A DNA stretch of 64,000 bases from Amyloporia xantha (taxonomy: Eukaryota; Basidiomycota; Agaricomycetes; Polyporales; Adustoporiaceae): the NCBI GenBank assembly GCA_036971615.1, contig JAYKKR010000002.1, positions 2,294,001-2,358,000 of the forward strand. Reading direction: 5' to 3'. Under the pieces are notes generated by a model. The model did not search any database, was not told the DNA's origin, and was given only the letters and a program-made list of their open reading frames with translations. Of this stretch, positions 10,072 to 22,773 are shown one piece after another. The number at the start of each line of letters is the position of its first letter. The stretch's first letter is position 1. The position numbers and the translations under genes are program-made.

Positions 10072-13000
10072 ATGGTGAATGCGTGCGTCGCGTGGACGCT
10101 CAGCCCGCCCGTCTCTCTGGCAAGGCCGCCTTCTCCCTCTTCTTCCATCCTATCCTATATCCTACTAACGCCATGTCGTTGGCTAAATTGTAGGCGAATC
10201 TCCCGTCGTTCGTGCAGCGACATGCTGACGCCCTCATCAGGACACTGCGGCCACCTCCGAATGTCGATTTCGTGCAAGGTATGTGTGATCGTTCCAGAAG
10301 CTACGGCAGGTCTCAGAAATTCCACCGATCCAGGCTATCCTGGCATTCCTCCTGGCGCACCAGACCGGCCTCAAGCTGCAGTGAAAGGCGTACGTAGATC
10401 ACATCCCGTTCGTAGGCCGCTGACCCGAATAGCATTCATTCAGGCAATCGAAGTGCGAGTCCCACCACAGGGAGTCAAGGCCAAGTGGGTTCGGATCGAG
10501 CTGAGGAAGGTCGAGACCCTTCCTGGGGGTGGCGTCGCAAACACCTACTTTGATTTCGTGGGTCAGAGTCCAATCAATGTGTGGCAGTCGAACGAGGAGT
10601 ACGCCAACTTAACCACGGTATGGTCACAATGCTCGTGGATTGTGATTGCTATGGGCGTTAATGTTCTGTCACTACAGCAAGATTTCCCATTCTATATCCG
10701 TATTCCAGAGTCTATCCCGTCCAGTCTTGCGTTAGAGAAAGGCGGTAAGGTTTCTTGCGTTCCTGTCATTACACGCCCAGCGTCTAATGTCACCTGCAGC
10801 TGGCATCAAATATGAGCTCATTGCCGCTGTGTGCATCAAGGGAAAGAAGTAAGTGTATTCTAGCGTCCCGGTGCTGCAATGCTGATAGGTTTTGTCTGCA
10901 GAGGGTTGCTTCGGAGAGACAAACCCACGGTCACCTCCACGTCCTCGACCATCATCATTGACAAGCATGAGCTACATTCTACCTGGCCTGTCTATCAGCA
11001 ACCCGAGACTCGTAGTCACAACGAGGGTGCCTTGACACTCACCGTCGAACGGTCGCGTACGTGCTATGGCCCCGGTGATCGAGTGGCGTGCTCAGCAACC
11101 GTGAAGTCTGACGCTCTACATACGGAGACGCTCCGTGGCTACGAGTTCACGCTGCGTGAGACGACCGTGTTTCGCGGCAGCCCACATTTAGGCAAGAAGG
11201 GCGCCCCGGTGGTCAAGGTGGTACACATTGGCGAGCAAAAGGTGCCTGTAAACGTGACGTTGTACGGTGGCACGCAGCATAAGGCCGAACTGACAGTCAT
11301 GATACCCCAACAACATACGTCCGCCACAATTAATGCTGCCAGACATATCGATATCACATATACCCTAGTCGTGAAGGCGCAGATGGCGACTGGCCAGCAT
11401 ATCACCATTGAGCTGCCTGTCGTCATATCGAATTGGCCAAGGTCTGATCACATTTGGTATTTTTCACACCGCATTTACTGATTTTTTCTCCTTGTCGCAG
11501 AGCTGTGTCCGTAGAAGCGATGAGGTATGTCAGTATCCTCTACTTGGTGCAATTATCTAAGAACGATATCGCGCAGACTCATTGGTTTGGCCCCTAACGT
11601 CTCTCTGCCCGGACACGCAGTTTCCAACCCTCCCGTTGATACACCGGCCGCTCGCATTGCTCAGCCCATACTCTCGCCCGGCATGCTACGTAGCAAAGGC
11701 TCTCTTTCTACCCTATCACACCCCTACGCCTCCGCAGAAGCGAGTCTCGTGGGTCGCTCGAGCCCTGGCCAATTCAACACCGCGCCGCCGCTGCAGAAGA
11801 CGGATGGCTTCGCCGGCGCAAGCAAACCTGATGAGTTTGGCGTGAATCGTCCCGCGGAGCCCGCGCGAAGCATCAGCCTTGAGCGAGACTCCAGTGTTAC
11901 CTCGTCGACCGAAAAGTCGAGCAGCTATGCTGCGCAGACCATCGGCGGTACGCCGAGTCTTGGGGTGACGACTACGAGCGGATCGAGCAGACTGGCTCCG
12001 TTCGCGAGCGAGACGGAGGCTTTCCAACGACCGCGTGCCAGCAGCTTGCGACCACCCGGCTCGAGGCTGACAGTGACGAACCTGCATGAGTCCGAGCTCG
12101 AAGAACATGCGGAGAGCTCACAGGCACAGACCAGTGGTGGCCAGAGCAGTCGGCCGTCCAACGCACAGACTAAGGGCTCTTCTCGCTCAAGATGGCAGAC
12201 CGCAGAAGAAGAGAAGCGACGGCTTTATGAGATCGCTGTGGCCAATGTCGAGAGAGTGCAAGGGGTGGTGCGCCCTCGAAGCCCTACTGAGGTAAGCTCC
12301 TTTTGATTGACAAGATACCGGTCGTTCATGACTTTGACCAGAGCAATCCGAGCCCGCCGGCAACGCCACCTGCTGCCAGCGCCTCGTCTGCTCCGGCCCC
12401 AACGATGAATCCGTCAACGTCTAAGAAGACCCACTGGCCTACAGCTGAAGAGGAAAAGGCCATGCTGTTCCACAAAGCACAAGCAGCTGTCGCTCGGACT
12501 CAGGGCCTCAATGGCTCAGTAACCAGCTCACCTCCACCTTCGCTACACGACCGGAGTGACTCGATCCACAGTCAGCCTCCAACCATATCTTCACACACCG
12601 GCAACTCTGCAGGAGGACCCAGTGATGCTTCTTCACATCCGCCTCGGACTCCACCCTCCAAATCGCGGAGCCTACAGTATTCGTCTGCGGATGAGGAGAA
12701 AGCGGCTCTCAAGCGATACTATGAGGCGAAAGCTGCGGTCGATCGTACTCATAGCGCAACTTATGGTGCAGCTCCGCCGACTCCACCCCCGTCTGCCCCT
12801 ACTGCTTACGACGCTCTTTTTCCATCTAACAATGTATCTTCACCTGGCTCTGTTCCTAATGACTTACCCCCGCCCTTCGTTACTTCTCCGTCTGACCCTC
12901 CATATTTATCAGAAAAGGAACGATTTCGACGCGCGTATGAGGCGCAAGATGCAGCGGCCGCCGCGAAGCTACCCAGCATGCCGCTCTCAGATGCAGACAG

Positions 13001-13670
13001 TCCGCCTCCCTTTTCCTCTTCTCTGCCTACAACAATGTCACCTCCGCCCCCTAACTCAACGATGTCCATAACTGATGCCGTGGCCGAGAAGGAGATGCTT
13101 CGGCGCAGATTTGAAGCGCAGGATGCAGCAGCACTTGCTGCCTCCGGCCCCCCTACACCACCGCCGCGCGCTGGTACACGGTCACCTTCAACCCCTCCTA
13201 CTGGTGGCTCACGTCCAATCCCTGTTCCACCACGATCGCCTCCCATTCCTCCAGGAGGTTCCGGTGGCCCGCGACCCCTCACTGCTGCAGAAGAGAAGGC
13301 CAAGCTGAAAGCAATGTATGAGGCCGAAGACCGCTCCGCGCAGCCTCTCATCACAAGCCCGTCGGCAATCCCTTTGCCACTCTCACCACCACCTGTGAAT
13401 GGCTTTCCCTGGCAAGGCTCTATACAGACCGAACCCTCGTCAGCCCCACCACCTCTCATGCCACGTCCTCCGAAGGAGTATATACAGGAGACGCAAGAGG
13501 AAGACATGCGCACTAAAGCGCGGCTGCAAGCCATCGATAAAGAGATCTCAGCTGCCCATCCTTTTAAAACGACAGAGGTCATTTTATCATCGTACAGTGC
13601 GGATTTGGTCGATTCCAACGGAAATCCTATACCTACATCTGGCCATCCACCTCTTCCTACACCTCCCTGA
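10072..13670 (+). CDS. Arrestin-like protein with repeated charged C-terminal tail
   Basis: The probable first exon is just ATG (10072-10074), spliced to 10194 to give MANLPSFVQRHADALIRTL; the branch site TACTAAC precedes that acceptor. Later exons read VDFVQGYPGIPPGAPD, then IEVRVPPQGVKAKWVRIEL, FDFVGQSPINVWQ, DFPFYIRIPESIPSSLALEK, GIKYELIAAVCIKGKK (arrestin N-domain) and LTVERSRTCYGPGDRVACSA with HIDITYTLVVKAQMATGQH (arrestin C-domain). This fold is that of alpha-arrestins, adaptors that recruit Rsp5-type ubiquitin ligase to plasma-membrane transporters. The remaining 700 or so residues are Ser/Pro-rich and disordered, with six copies of a charged helix motif, roughly AEEEKxxLxxxYEAxxAA, between 12190 and 13335. 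I see no clean PPxY motif, so ligase recruitment is not shown. The start is uncertain: an in-frame ATG lies upstream at about 10039. Confidence 0.8.
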
Positions 13671-13813
13671 CGGCCCTCCAGGAAGACGAGTAAGTACATA
13701 ATGCGCCCATGTATCTGCATTAATTACTGTTCCTCCTCAGTGGTCGTAAGATACACCAAGTAAGCATCGATACAAATACATCTCTAATTACGACATGGGT
13801 AGTAGCACAATAT

Positions 13814-16038
13814 TTATCGCTTTCGCTTCGTCTTTGGACCCACACTCGCATTCTCGACGAGACTGGTAGGAGGTATTGACAAACCCGCAACGTCAGATTT
13901 ACGCTTCTGCGACACGGACTTGATGTCCGGTGAGTGAGTTAACGGTGAGGGCGACGTATCCGAAACCTCATCGAGGAACGCAGTCAACTGCTCCGTCGAC
14001 GCATCGCCCACGCTTGTGCCGTCGATGCGCGCAGATGGATCGTAGTGACTTGTGACGTCCGCATAGTCAGCATTCGGATCTGACGCAGACATCCCGTTCA
14101 ACAGTGATTCCAAGAACGAATCAGGATTCGTATCTTCGTGTTGTTGATCGAGACTGGACAGCAATGATGGGTCTGGATGCATTCCGTTCATTTGAATCCC
14201 ATTCGAAGATAGGCCGTTTGCATGGATACCATTAGCGTGAACTCCGTTCACGCTGCCGGCCGACGACCCTCCATTGCTGCGGTCCTGGGCGTGCACCATG
14301 AGGGCCTGGGGATCCATACCTAAGTCATGGATGAGCGAGTTGAGACTTGATTGTAACACATCCATATCCGCCTCGATCTCTACTGCGTCACGATATGACT
14401 TCTGTAGTCGAGAAGCATTCTCGAGCAACGGTTCGAGCGACGGGACATCGTCACTATGCTGCATGGACGTACTGAGTAGAGGCAACGGTGTGTGCGGGAT
14501 AGGCGCGGACACAGGCAAGTCCGACCGATACCGATTGTAATCGTTGTATGTGGGGTTATAGGGAGCCAATTGCGCTGTGGGGGTCTGAGGAGCAAATGAT
14601 GCGGGATCGGACGGGGCCGCGATAGGGTAGTTCTGCTGCGAGGCGAGCGCCTGCATAAGGCGCTGCATCTGCGAGGGGTTGTTGAGGACTTGTTGAATAG
14701 CGGCTTGCCACATATGATCGGGGAGAGCCGAATCCGTATTCGAGGCCAGGAGCGAGGGAGAAAGCGTGTCGGTCCGGGGTACGTTCGTCGCAGTAGTAGT
14801 GCGTAGAGGAGCTTCTGTCGTGGGAGCGTGGTTAGAGTTATTGCCTGTGCTTGCCCTTGACAATACCTCAGTAGGCCTCGTCGCTGGACGGGGCGGATAA
14901 CCCAATGCTGCGGAATCGAGGGATAGGGGAGAAAGAGCCTCAGAGGGCGTCGTCGAGGGTACGGGCGACATCGTGGGAGATTCAACAGCGAGTTGTCCTG
15001 CGATACGGTGGAGTTCGTACATCGTTTGTTGCAATAGCTCATACGTCCACTTACCAGCAAGCGGGATATTAGCGCCCTCCTGCGGGTGCACTGCGTGAAC
15101 ATCTTCGTCGTCGTCATCGTCGACGTCAGTAATTTCAACAGTCTTTCGGTTCGGGAACCTGCCATCACCGATCATGAGCCTTTGTCGAGGACGGGGCACA
15201 ACATTGGGAGATCGACCGCCGTCGTCTTTATGTATGGTATCCGACGAATGGCCGAAGACCCCCGCCAAGAATTTGAGAATGCGGTTGATAGTGTCCTGAT
15301 GTTTATCGTGCCTCTGGCGAGTCAAAGTGGCTTCCTCCCACAAGAGATCATTCGACTTTTTCAGCGCGTTGAGATCTGCGGATATGGCTTGTTGATGGCG
15401 TTTAATGGCTGCAATGCCATTGACAACGGAATGGATGTCCAAGATTTGACCAGCGTTATTGCCAATTGGTGACGATGGATGAATGGGGTCGGCGAGCTCT
15501 GCTTCCTCTGCATTGGCGGTAGCGGGTTGCTTCTTACGCTGGATGAGACATAAGAGGTCAGGCTGACCGCGATGAAAGTGGGGATGCTCGAAGTTCCAGG
15601 GCTCGGTGTCGGTGTCGCTCTTCAAAACCCCTTGCTGGAGATGTGGGATTTTGTGGAAGCCATACATATTAAGCTGGCGGACGAAAGACGTGAACTTCTG
15701 GTGTTTGAACCAGCGACCGAGCACCTCCCGAGCGAATCGTTCGTGGTTGAGGACTGAATAGCGTATTACGACATCCATTAGAGAGAGCGCTCTCAATTGG
15801 ACGCACCATAGAATGAATCTCCGTTGTCCGACCATCGTATAAGCTCCTCGTTCTTCGGATCATTGACGATTCTGTGATTTGAACAGACGATGAGGTCAGG
15901 AATACATACATTCCGAAGCAATGCTCACTCGTAGAGCTTCTGAAGGAAAGGCGGTACGACCTGCCGTGCTGCCCTGCTGAGATGGGACGACTCTCCTCTC
16001 GTCGGTCTGGTGAGTGCGACCTGCTGGTCGAGCGACAT
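13814..16038 (-). CDS. HSF1: Heat shock transcription factor
   Basis: There are three exons: 16038-15929, 15871-15807 and 15753-13814, giving 704 residues. The start is MSLDQQVALTRPTRG. The winged-helix HSF DNA-binding domain follows: VVPPFLQKLYEIVNDPKNEE, LIRWSDNGDSFYVLNHERFA, GRWFKHQKFTSFVRQLNMYG, FHKIPHLQQGVL and EPWNFEHPHFHRGQPDLL. Next come a basic patch (IQRKK) and a heptad-like coiled coil (about AIKRHQQAISADLNALKKS to FLAGVFG) for trimerisation. The long C-terminus is Ser/Thr/Pro-rich with an acidic run (DVDDDDDEDV) and a Gly/Asn repeat (SVNGVHANGIHANG), typical of an activation region, and ends in basic KTKRKR. It binds heat shock elements in the nucleus. The gene is tail-to-tail with the arrestin gene. 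Confidence 0.95.
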
Positions 16039-16445
16039 GATGGGGGTTGAAAGTACAGATGTGGTGTGAACAGGAGCCGTGATTGCGAGCTATGTAGGTG
16101 CGGAGAATTTCAAGAAGACAGGGCCCTGGTCGTAGGCTCAGCCACTGGGGACAGGGGAAAGGAGCGCAGCCACAATCCAAACAGGGATCAATCTCAATGT
16201 GGCGGCCGCGTCATCCCTCAGCCTTAGTGCAGCACGTGCGTTCTTTGGGCAGACACATCGCATCTCCGTGGCTCGGACTGGCCTCGGACCAATTGCAACC
16301 AATCGTCTATCTCCTGCCTGCGCTCGGTCGCGTTTCCGCTCATCTAGGCTGACGTGTACACGCCTAGAATGCTGATTGCACACCAATCTCCTGGAAATTG
16401 GCCGGAAGATGACATACCCTCTCGTCAACAACGGACGCAACAAGC
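16039..16445. other. Intergenic region, HSF1 upstream / COG6 downstream
   Basis: About 400 bp separates two minus-strand genes. It holds the presumed HSF1 promoter and 5' UTR and the short COG6 3' end. Apart from the possible heat shock element I see no gene or repeat. Confidence 0.5.
16101..16120 (-). promoter_or_regulatory. Possible heat shock element upstream of HSF1
   Basis: GGAGAATTTCAAGAAGAC lies about 70 bp upstream of the HSF1 start. It contains a proper TTCnnGAA pair (16109-16116) with a third GAA offset by one base. This could mean autoregulation. A single site of this kind can occur by chance. Confidence 0.3.
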
Positions 16446-19432
16446 CTACCCTGACGTCAAACCTGCATTCCCTATCTGCGCTTCCTCCAGCTGCAGCCCG
16501 CAGATCTGGTACAGCAGGTTCACCTGCCCAAACGGCCGCTCGCTTCCCAGCAATGTAGCAGCCGCCTCGTACTTGTTCTCTGGCTTCCGCACCTCCTCGC
16601 ACAGACGCTGATATGCCTCAGCTACCCGTTTTAATGCCGCCTGGTGCACCCGTGACGCAAGGCTCTGCATAGCAAGCTGGGACAATCGCGGGGAGTCCAC
16701 AACGCCAGGGCCAGATAGCCAGAGGGAAAACCTCCGAAGGGCTGCTTGTAACTGTAATGGCTGGGCGGCGGGTACGCGTGATAATGGTTCCTATGATAGA
16801 ATGTCCTCACTTGAGCCGATTATTCGGAACCACTACGAGGCAGTACGCACGTTAGACTGACGAGACTCAATCCCACCGATCACTTCGCCGAGGCCGGCTT
16901 CCTGAAGAATGCTCTTATACTACGTGGACCACATGTACAGTCAATAAAGAGCCCGACAGCCCAGAACGATCCAACTCACATGTTCCTCCGTCAGTTGCAA
17001 GACTTTCGCTTCCACCAGGCCTTGCACGACTCCTTGTTTCTCCGTCGTGAACGAGAAGGGCTCGATGACGCTTTGCAAATACGCAAATGTGTTGAGCAAA
17101 AACACCGACTGATCCCATTGTGGACGTAGTTTCTTCTTCTCCGCAGAACCAGTCAGGCAGGTCTCGATCGCGGGGTCTACCATCTTATCCAATATGTCTC
17201 GGAAGCCGGACAATAGTTCATCTTCACTCTCATCCCCTACTAATGATGATTGGTACACTGCCATGATTTCGCGCAGAATCTGGGCGTGATCAAGAATAGG
17301 AAGCGGTGGTGAGACGCTGTTATCGTCTAGGTCCTGGAACATGGAATATTGATCCGTGAATATGCACTTTGCGATCGCTTCAGAAGCCTGCTTACCAATG
17401 GCATACGTAGAAGAGAACGCCCATGTGTTTCTACGGCGTCATAGAATACTTGATATGCCATATCTGTCAACCTGCGGTGCCTCTGGTCAATACAGACAGG
17501 AAAATAGCACCTGCATGCTTACTCTTTCAGCGCTCGGGAGAGCAGCGCCTTTCCGCCTATAGTCCTTTGCATAGTGAGGGCGTAGAACTGCAGCAGATTC
17601 GCGATCTTGTACGACGTAATGCTGCTCTCCTGTGACCTCACTGTCTGCTGTACTCTCACCTAACAATCAGAATTTAGACTTGAACCTTCAGCTTCCTTCT
17701 TTCGTGTGGCTCAGCCGGTAGCACTTACCTTTAATGGGGTACAGAGCTTCCCCACCGCCGCATCCATGAGCTCGCTCATCCATTCCTCTTCCACACTGTC
17801 AGAAAATGTCCTCACGCTCCCGACCATCCTTCTGTCCCCCCTGACGCCGAATAAGCCCTCTAGGAATTCGCGCTCCGCTGCGATCGCCTGGTGCACCCAC
17901 GCAAGCATGTCACCGACATATCGCAATGGATCATGTGCATGCAGCTCGATCGGTCGCGGTAGCCCACCGGGGCCACCACGCGTGAGCGCGTCAGTGAAGG
18001 CAGATAGCAACGTTGCTTGACGCGTCTGTGAGAGATAGGTGAGCGCCTCGCTGGGGCAAAAATAGAGCGTTGAGCCAGATTAAACGGTCAAAATGGAGAA
18101 GCACGTACGTCAGAAGCTCTGGGCGCCGCCGAAGCCTGCGGATCGCTTCGCGCATGGAGGGGTTCACCTCGAGCTGCGCATCCCGTCCTGCCTGCCTAAA
18201 CTCAAAACAGCACCAGCGGAATATCTTTTGATGAGCCTGCTCCAGATATGCAGATGTGGCAGATAATATATCTAGCCTACAAATTGTGTGGCCATGTGAG
18301 GGAAGGACTTCGCAGGATCCACTATACAATGGAAGAAACATACCCTGCCTTAGTGGGACCGTCCTCCCCTGTCATGAGGACACGGCAATCGTCCCTAATC
18401 TTCTCTGTCTTGTCGATGGCTTGGAAAAAGCGCTCACCAACCGGTACATCACGGGAAGTGATGGCTTCTTTTTCGTCCTCACTCAAGGTGAACCGGCCGA
18501 GGAATAAAGAGACGATAGATTGCCGCGTCGCTATAGTCGATCTGAATTCGATTTTATTAGCTGAGAGATAAACAATCAAACCCATTTGACGCACCGCTCT
18601 TCACGCAAACTACCAGCGCGATCAAGAAGAGACTTGCACGCCTCGTTGGTCTCTTCCAGTTGAGTCTGTGCTTCGTCACATCGCATGCGCATAGCGCTGA
18701 TGTGTTCCTGAAATGTGTCCAATTGCTACATCACGGGCGTGAGCAAGGTCAAAAACATAGTGTCAAGAAGAACAAAAGCCTGAACTGGGCCTAACAGTCT
18801 CGCGAACTCGATGTAAACCAGAAGCGCACGAGAGCACCGAGGTCTAGCGAGTACTATCCGCAAGGCCCAAGCTCCGTGTCATTGCGTTATTACAGACATT
18901 CCAACACCAGCTCTAGCAGTCCTCGTCCGAAGTAGGCTTTCATTTCCTTTCAGACCCTCGTGCAGGAAATATACTCGCTATAAATTGCAACATAACTCGT
19001 GTAATCGATACTCACCTTGTCAACCTCTCCAAACGCTTTCAGAAATCTACGGCTGGACTCCGCAAGCTTATTCTCTACGTCCCTGCGAAGGTTCTTCCGC
19101 GCCCTCGCAGCGATATCTCCAGGGACAGCTTCATTGGAAAGAGTTATTCCATTAGATATCGGTCTTGGCTGTGCTTTGGCTTCATCTGTATCATCCGCAT
19201 CGTCCTGGTCATTATCTTCCATGTCTCTCTTGACCTCCTTCCCCTTGACAGATGTGTAGGCATTCGGTGATGGCGCATACAAGTCCGAGAGCGTGTGTAG
19301 AGCCTCCTTAGTAGCTTCGTCATCCAAGTTTGCCCCTAGAACTTTATACAGACGGAGCGAGATTGGATTTTGGGACTGCGGAGGTGATGTGAGGTTATGC
19401 CTGGACGGGGAAGGAGAAATGGAGACACTCAT
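16446..19432 (-). CDS. COG6: Conserved oligomeric Golgi complex subunit 6
   Basis: COG6 belongs to the lobe B part of the COG tether, which acts on retrograde vesicles within the Golgi. The start MSVSISPSPSRHNLTSP is followed by NPISLRLYKVLGANLDDEAT and an acidic insert (DNDQDDADDTDEAK). Next come ARARKNLRRDVENKLAESSR and FLKAFGEVDK, then a coiled-coil exon near 18590-18730 (HISAMRMRCDEAQTQLEETN). Downstream exons give FLGRFTLSEDEKEAITSRD, FFQAIDKTEKIRDDCRVLM, RRRPELLTYVLLHFDR-type sequence, DPLRYVGDMLAWVHQAIAAE and the C-terminal ERPFGQVNLLYQICGLQ. There are about a dozen short introns, several not pinned to the base. Length and order fit fungal COG6. Confidence 0.88.
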
Positions 19433-19631
19433 GATCCTGGTCACTTAAGCGCCCATAATCGACGCGTTCAGACTTGACGCGACACACAGTGACATTCTCT
19501 CTGGGCGCTCTCATTCTATCCTGCTTTTAGTTTCAACCAGTCGGCCCCAGAAAGTAGGAAAACAATATATTTTGGTATGCTAGGTTATCTGACGGACTGC
19601 TGGAAACTCAAGGGGCTTCAGCGACGAGACC

Positions 19632-20484
19632 ATGATGTCTTCCGTCCCGACCAAACTGCCCGGACATGCTTTCCCTCGTCCTTCTCGCCGGATAATAGGA
19701 TTGCTACAGAAGAGGACGCATGGAACCACTACAGAGCTTCCTCGACCCCCTCCTCGGGAGACCCCAGAGACAAAGACATTCTCGTCACCCTCCAAGCCGC
19801 GGTTGTATCATAAAAGACCTGTGCGGGACCTGCCGCAATTGCAAGTGAGCATGGTGATGTATTGTTAAACATGCTGATAGGATGAACATGTACTTGTCCG
19901 TTTCTAGAGGAGATGGCCTCTTGCCCTCGCATTTGGTACAGTCGGCGTCGGCGCGTGGGTTGCCTTCCTGGCGTGGACTCAGAATCAAGAAAAGCTCTCC
20001 AGTTCGGTCGTTCGACAGATCATGGACACCGTACGGGAGAGTCCAGAGTTGCGCGAAGTACTGGGGGAAGCCATTCGACCGGAGCCGGTCTGGTGGTTGA
20101 ATGGCGACCCGTGGATCAGCGGCGCAGTGAGTTCTACCTTACGGATCGTGCATGAAATACTAGACGCATGCGTACCGAGGCCAGAGTTTGACCAAGCCTT
20201 ATTAGATTCACTTGATGCAAGGCAATGTCGACCTGAGCTTCAGGGTCAAGGGGCATAAAGGTATGTATACTAAACTATCTTATGACGTCTGATAAACCAC
20301 GTTATTGTAGGTGCTGGGACGTTATACTTCACAAGCATACGCAGGGCCAAGGGCGAACCATTCACCATCCGTTTGTTCACACATCTCTGCTTGATGCAAC
20401 CTAACATATTGACTATGGTCTGCAGTTCGATTCAAAGTCATTGCTGATGACGGTACAACCGTGGACATTCCTGCTACATTTTGA
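19632..20484 (+). CDS. COA1: Cytochrome c oxidase assembly factor Coa1
   Basis: There are five exons: 19632-19844, 19908-20126, 20206-20260, 20311-20370 and 20426-20484, giving 201 residues with every junction in frame. The basic N-terminus (MMSSVPTKLPGHAFPRPSRR) is a likely mitochondrial presequence. One membrane span follows the first intron (PLALAFGTVGVGAWVAFLAW). The soluble domain has the family marks VRESPELREVLGEAIRPEPV, WWLNGDPWISGA, HLMQGNVDLSFRVKGHK, AGTLYFTSIRRAKGEPFTI and RFKVIADDG. Coa1 sits in the inner membrane and acts after Mss51 in Cox1 maturation. It has its own divergent upstream region, shared with COG6 (about 200 bp). Confidence 0.9.
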
Positions 20485-20691
20485 TCGATAGGCGTCGTGA
20501 AGACCCCTGAAGTTCAGGCCTCAGGTCTCCATTACCCCTGCGGTTAGTACATAGCTCTCCGCACAACAATGAAATCACACCGGCCATGGCAAGGAATGGC
20601 GGATGGAACCAATAACTCATCAAATAGCATGACATATATTATTGTACTCTAATCCCAACCCAAAGAACGACGACTCGTATCCCTCACTGAA

Positions 20692-22316
20692 TCAGAAGTA
20701 GTGGACCTGGAGACAACCCATTAACGACGAAGAGTCACCCATATCATGAGGCACTCACCTCCTCCCGCTCGCGACCACGCTGGAAGGTAGGCTCCGAACC
20801 CTTCACGTAGATGTCGGTCCAGAGCTCGGACTCGTTGGGGAAAGGAGATGCCTTAGCCTCTTCAACCGCGTGATCGACTTCTGCCTTGGCATCCTTGTCG
20901 ATTTTCTAAAAAGTAAACAGTTAGCACCCTCCCATGAGGAAGGTACCATAGGTGGTGCAAAGCCGAGCGCACCTTGAGTTCCTCCTCTGACGCAAGGCCC
21001 CAGTCCTCAATGTAACGCTGCAGACCACGAATAGGGTCTTGAGTGCTACGCATGCGCTGAATCTCATCACGGGTACGGTAAGTCGTTCCAGGGTCAGACA
21101 TACTTCATGATCATCAACGACTGTTTTAAGGAGACGAGCAAGTAATGGAAGGGCACTTACGAGTGACCACCGTAACGATAAGTGACAAATTCAAGTAGAA
21201 TTGGGCCGTTTCCGTTGACCACCCAATCCTTGGTGTGCTTCACGGCCTGGACGACTGCGAGGACGTCCATACCGTTGGCCTGTGGGCGTGGCGACGATAA
21301 GCAATCAACTATCTTCCTATCGAATATATAAATACCTGGATACCAGGGATCTTGTCTCCACGAGTGTAGTACTCGGTGTTGGACGAGCTACGCTCAGCAG
21401 ACGTACCCATACCGTATTTGTTGTTCTCGCAAACGAACACACATGGCAAGTTCCACAACTTTGCCTGTTAGTGCAGAAGTATATGCGAGATGCTTTAGCA
21501 GTGATGACGACATTAGAGTACATGCGACGTACCATGTTGAACGCCTCAAACACCTGACCCTGATTACTGGCACCATCTCCGTACATCGTGTATGTCGCAA
21601 CAGGCTCCTCCATGTACTTGGCAGCGAATGCAAGACCAGCACCCAACGGGACCTGGGCACCGACGATACCATGGCCACCCTGGAAAGCCTCCGTGAAGAC
21701 GTGCATGGATCCTCCCTTGCCTTTGGAGATACCACACTGACGACCAAGTAGCTCGCCGATCAGAGAGAGTATGGTACCACCGCGCAGCACAGCAAACGGA
21801 TGCGTGCGGTAGGACGAGATAATGTTGTCCTTGCGAGTGAGAGCGTTCTCCATACCGACAGAGATAGCTTCCTAGTATGCATATGAAGCGATACTTTCTT
21901 ATGAGTTGCTCGAGTAAGCGCGTCTCACGCCTGCGACACTGACCTGACCGATGGCAAGATGGCAGAAGCCACGGATGAGCTTTTGCCTGTAAAGTGCGTC
22001 CGCCGCTTGCTCCATCCGCCGCATAGTGCTCATCTGCTTGTACATGTTGAGGAGACTGTCCTTCGTCACCTCCATCTCCAAGCTCGGAGTCTCTGTCTTA
22101 TACCCCTTGAAAGAATCTTCATGAAGCTTGACTGTGAATGGCTCGGAGTGTGACGCATCGTTCTGCAATTGCGTCGAGTCCGCTGCAGTCTGCAGCGAAC
22201 GCGCAAATGGCTGAAATAATTTCAATGGTCAACAATAAGACGGAAAATGTCTCCGAGGGCCTTACAATTTTCGAGGTGCGGGGCAGACCAGCTCGTATCC
22301 GTGCGATGGAGGCCAT
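20692..22316 (-). CDS. PDA1: Pyruvate dehydrogenase E1 component, alpha subunit (mitochondrial)
   Basis: The product is the thiamine-diphosphate-dependent subunit that decarboxylates pyruvate in the mitochondrial PDH complex. The presequence starts [17 protein letters not shown] and is interrupted by an intron before [12 protein letters not shown]. The core reads [60 protein letters not shown] and the TPP motif [16 protein letters not shown] through VFVCENN. The regulatory loop is [17 protein letters not shown], followed by [20 protein letters not shown]. For the end I prefer a last 55-nt or so intron, giving EREEVHYF and a TGA at 20692. Without it the protein reads EREEVSAS and stops at 20744. 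The VHYF ending looks like relatives, and the intron has a good donor and branch. At least six introns. Confidence 0.92.
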
Positions 22317-22773
22317 GGTGGAAAGGGAGGAAGGGATAATGAGCGCCTTGCTGGCAAAGATGGTTGAGCAAGGAACGGAGGCGCGTGCCGAAGCGCGTGT
22401 CGAACAGTCACGCCACTCTCTTGGTCAGTCCATTCGCTCGTCCCACAAACTATTCACACAGCGATGAGAAATATGAGAAAGCACCATGCCTGAATTATGG
22501 CCATTGCGCATCTCAAAGACGAGGTAGACTACAGATAAGGCTTTTTGGAGTGCAGGAATCACTTTTAGAGAGATATTACCATGCAATCTCTACTTTGCGT
22601 GCGTGCGTTGAATCGAGGGTCTATAGTAGATGAATATCTTGTCGGCGAGCATCATATATTCTGTAGAGTGGTTCATTACCGGTCTTGGATTCCATCGCAG
22701 TTTATAGCATATCGTTCCTCTACAACCTCGTTCTCTAGATGTAACCGTACATTCAGTGACCCACTCTTCTTAT
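22317..22773. other. Intergenic region upstream of PDA1
   Basis: About 450 bp lies between the PDA1 start and the ECM15 stop, both on the minus strand. Small open frames here run against the PDA1 first intron or are short. I see no supported gene, repeat or RNA. Confidence 0.5.

Noticed and set aside
12806..13720. Minus-strand open frame of 304 codons
   Set aside because: It is antisense to the arrestin tail, where the plus-strand frame carries six conserved motif copies; the minus frame is Gly/Ser low complexity.
17706..17735. TGGCTCAGCCGGTAG, resembling a tRNA A box
   Set aside because: No matching B box or cloverleaf follows, and it lies inside the COG6 gene.
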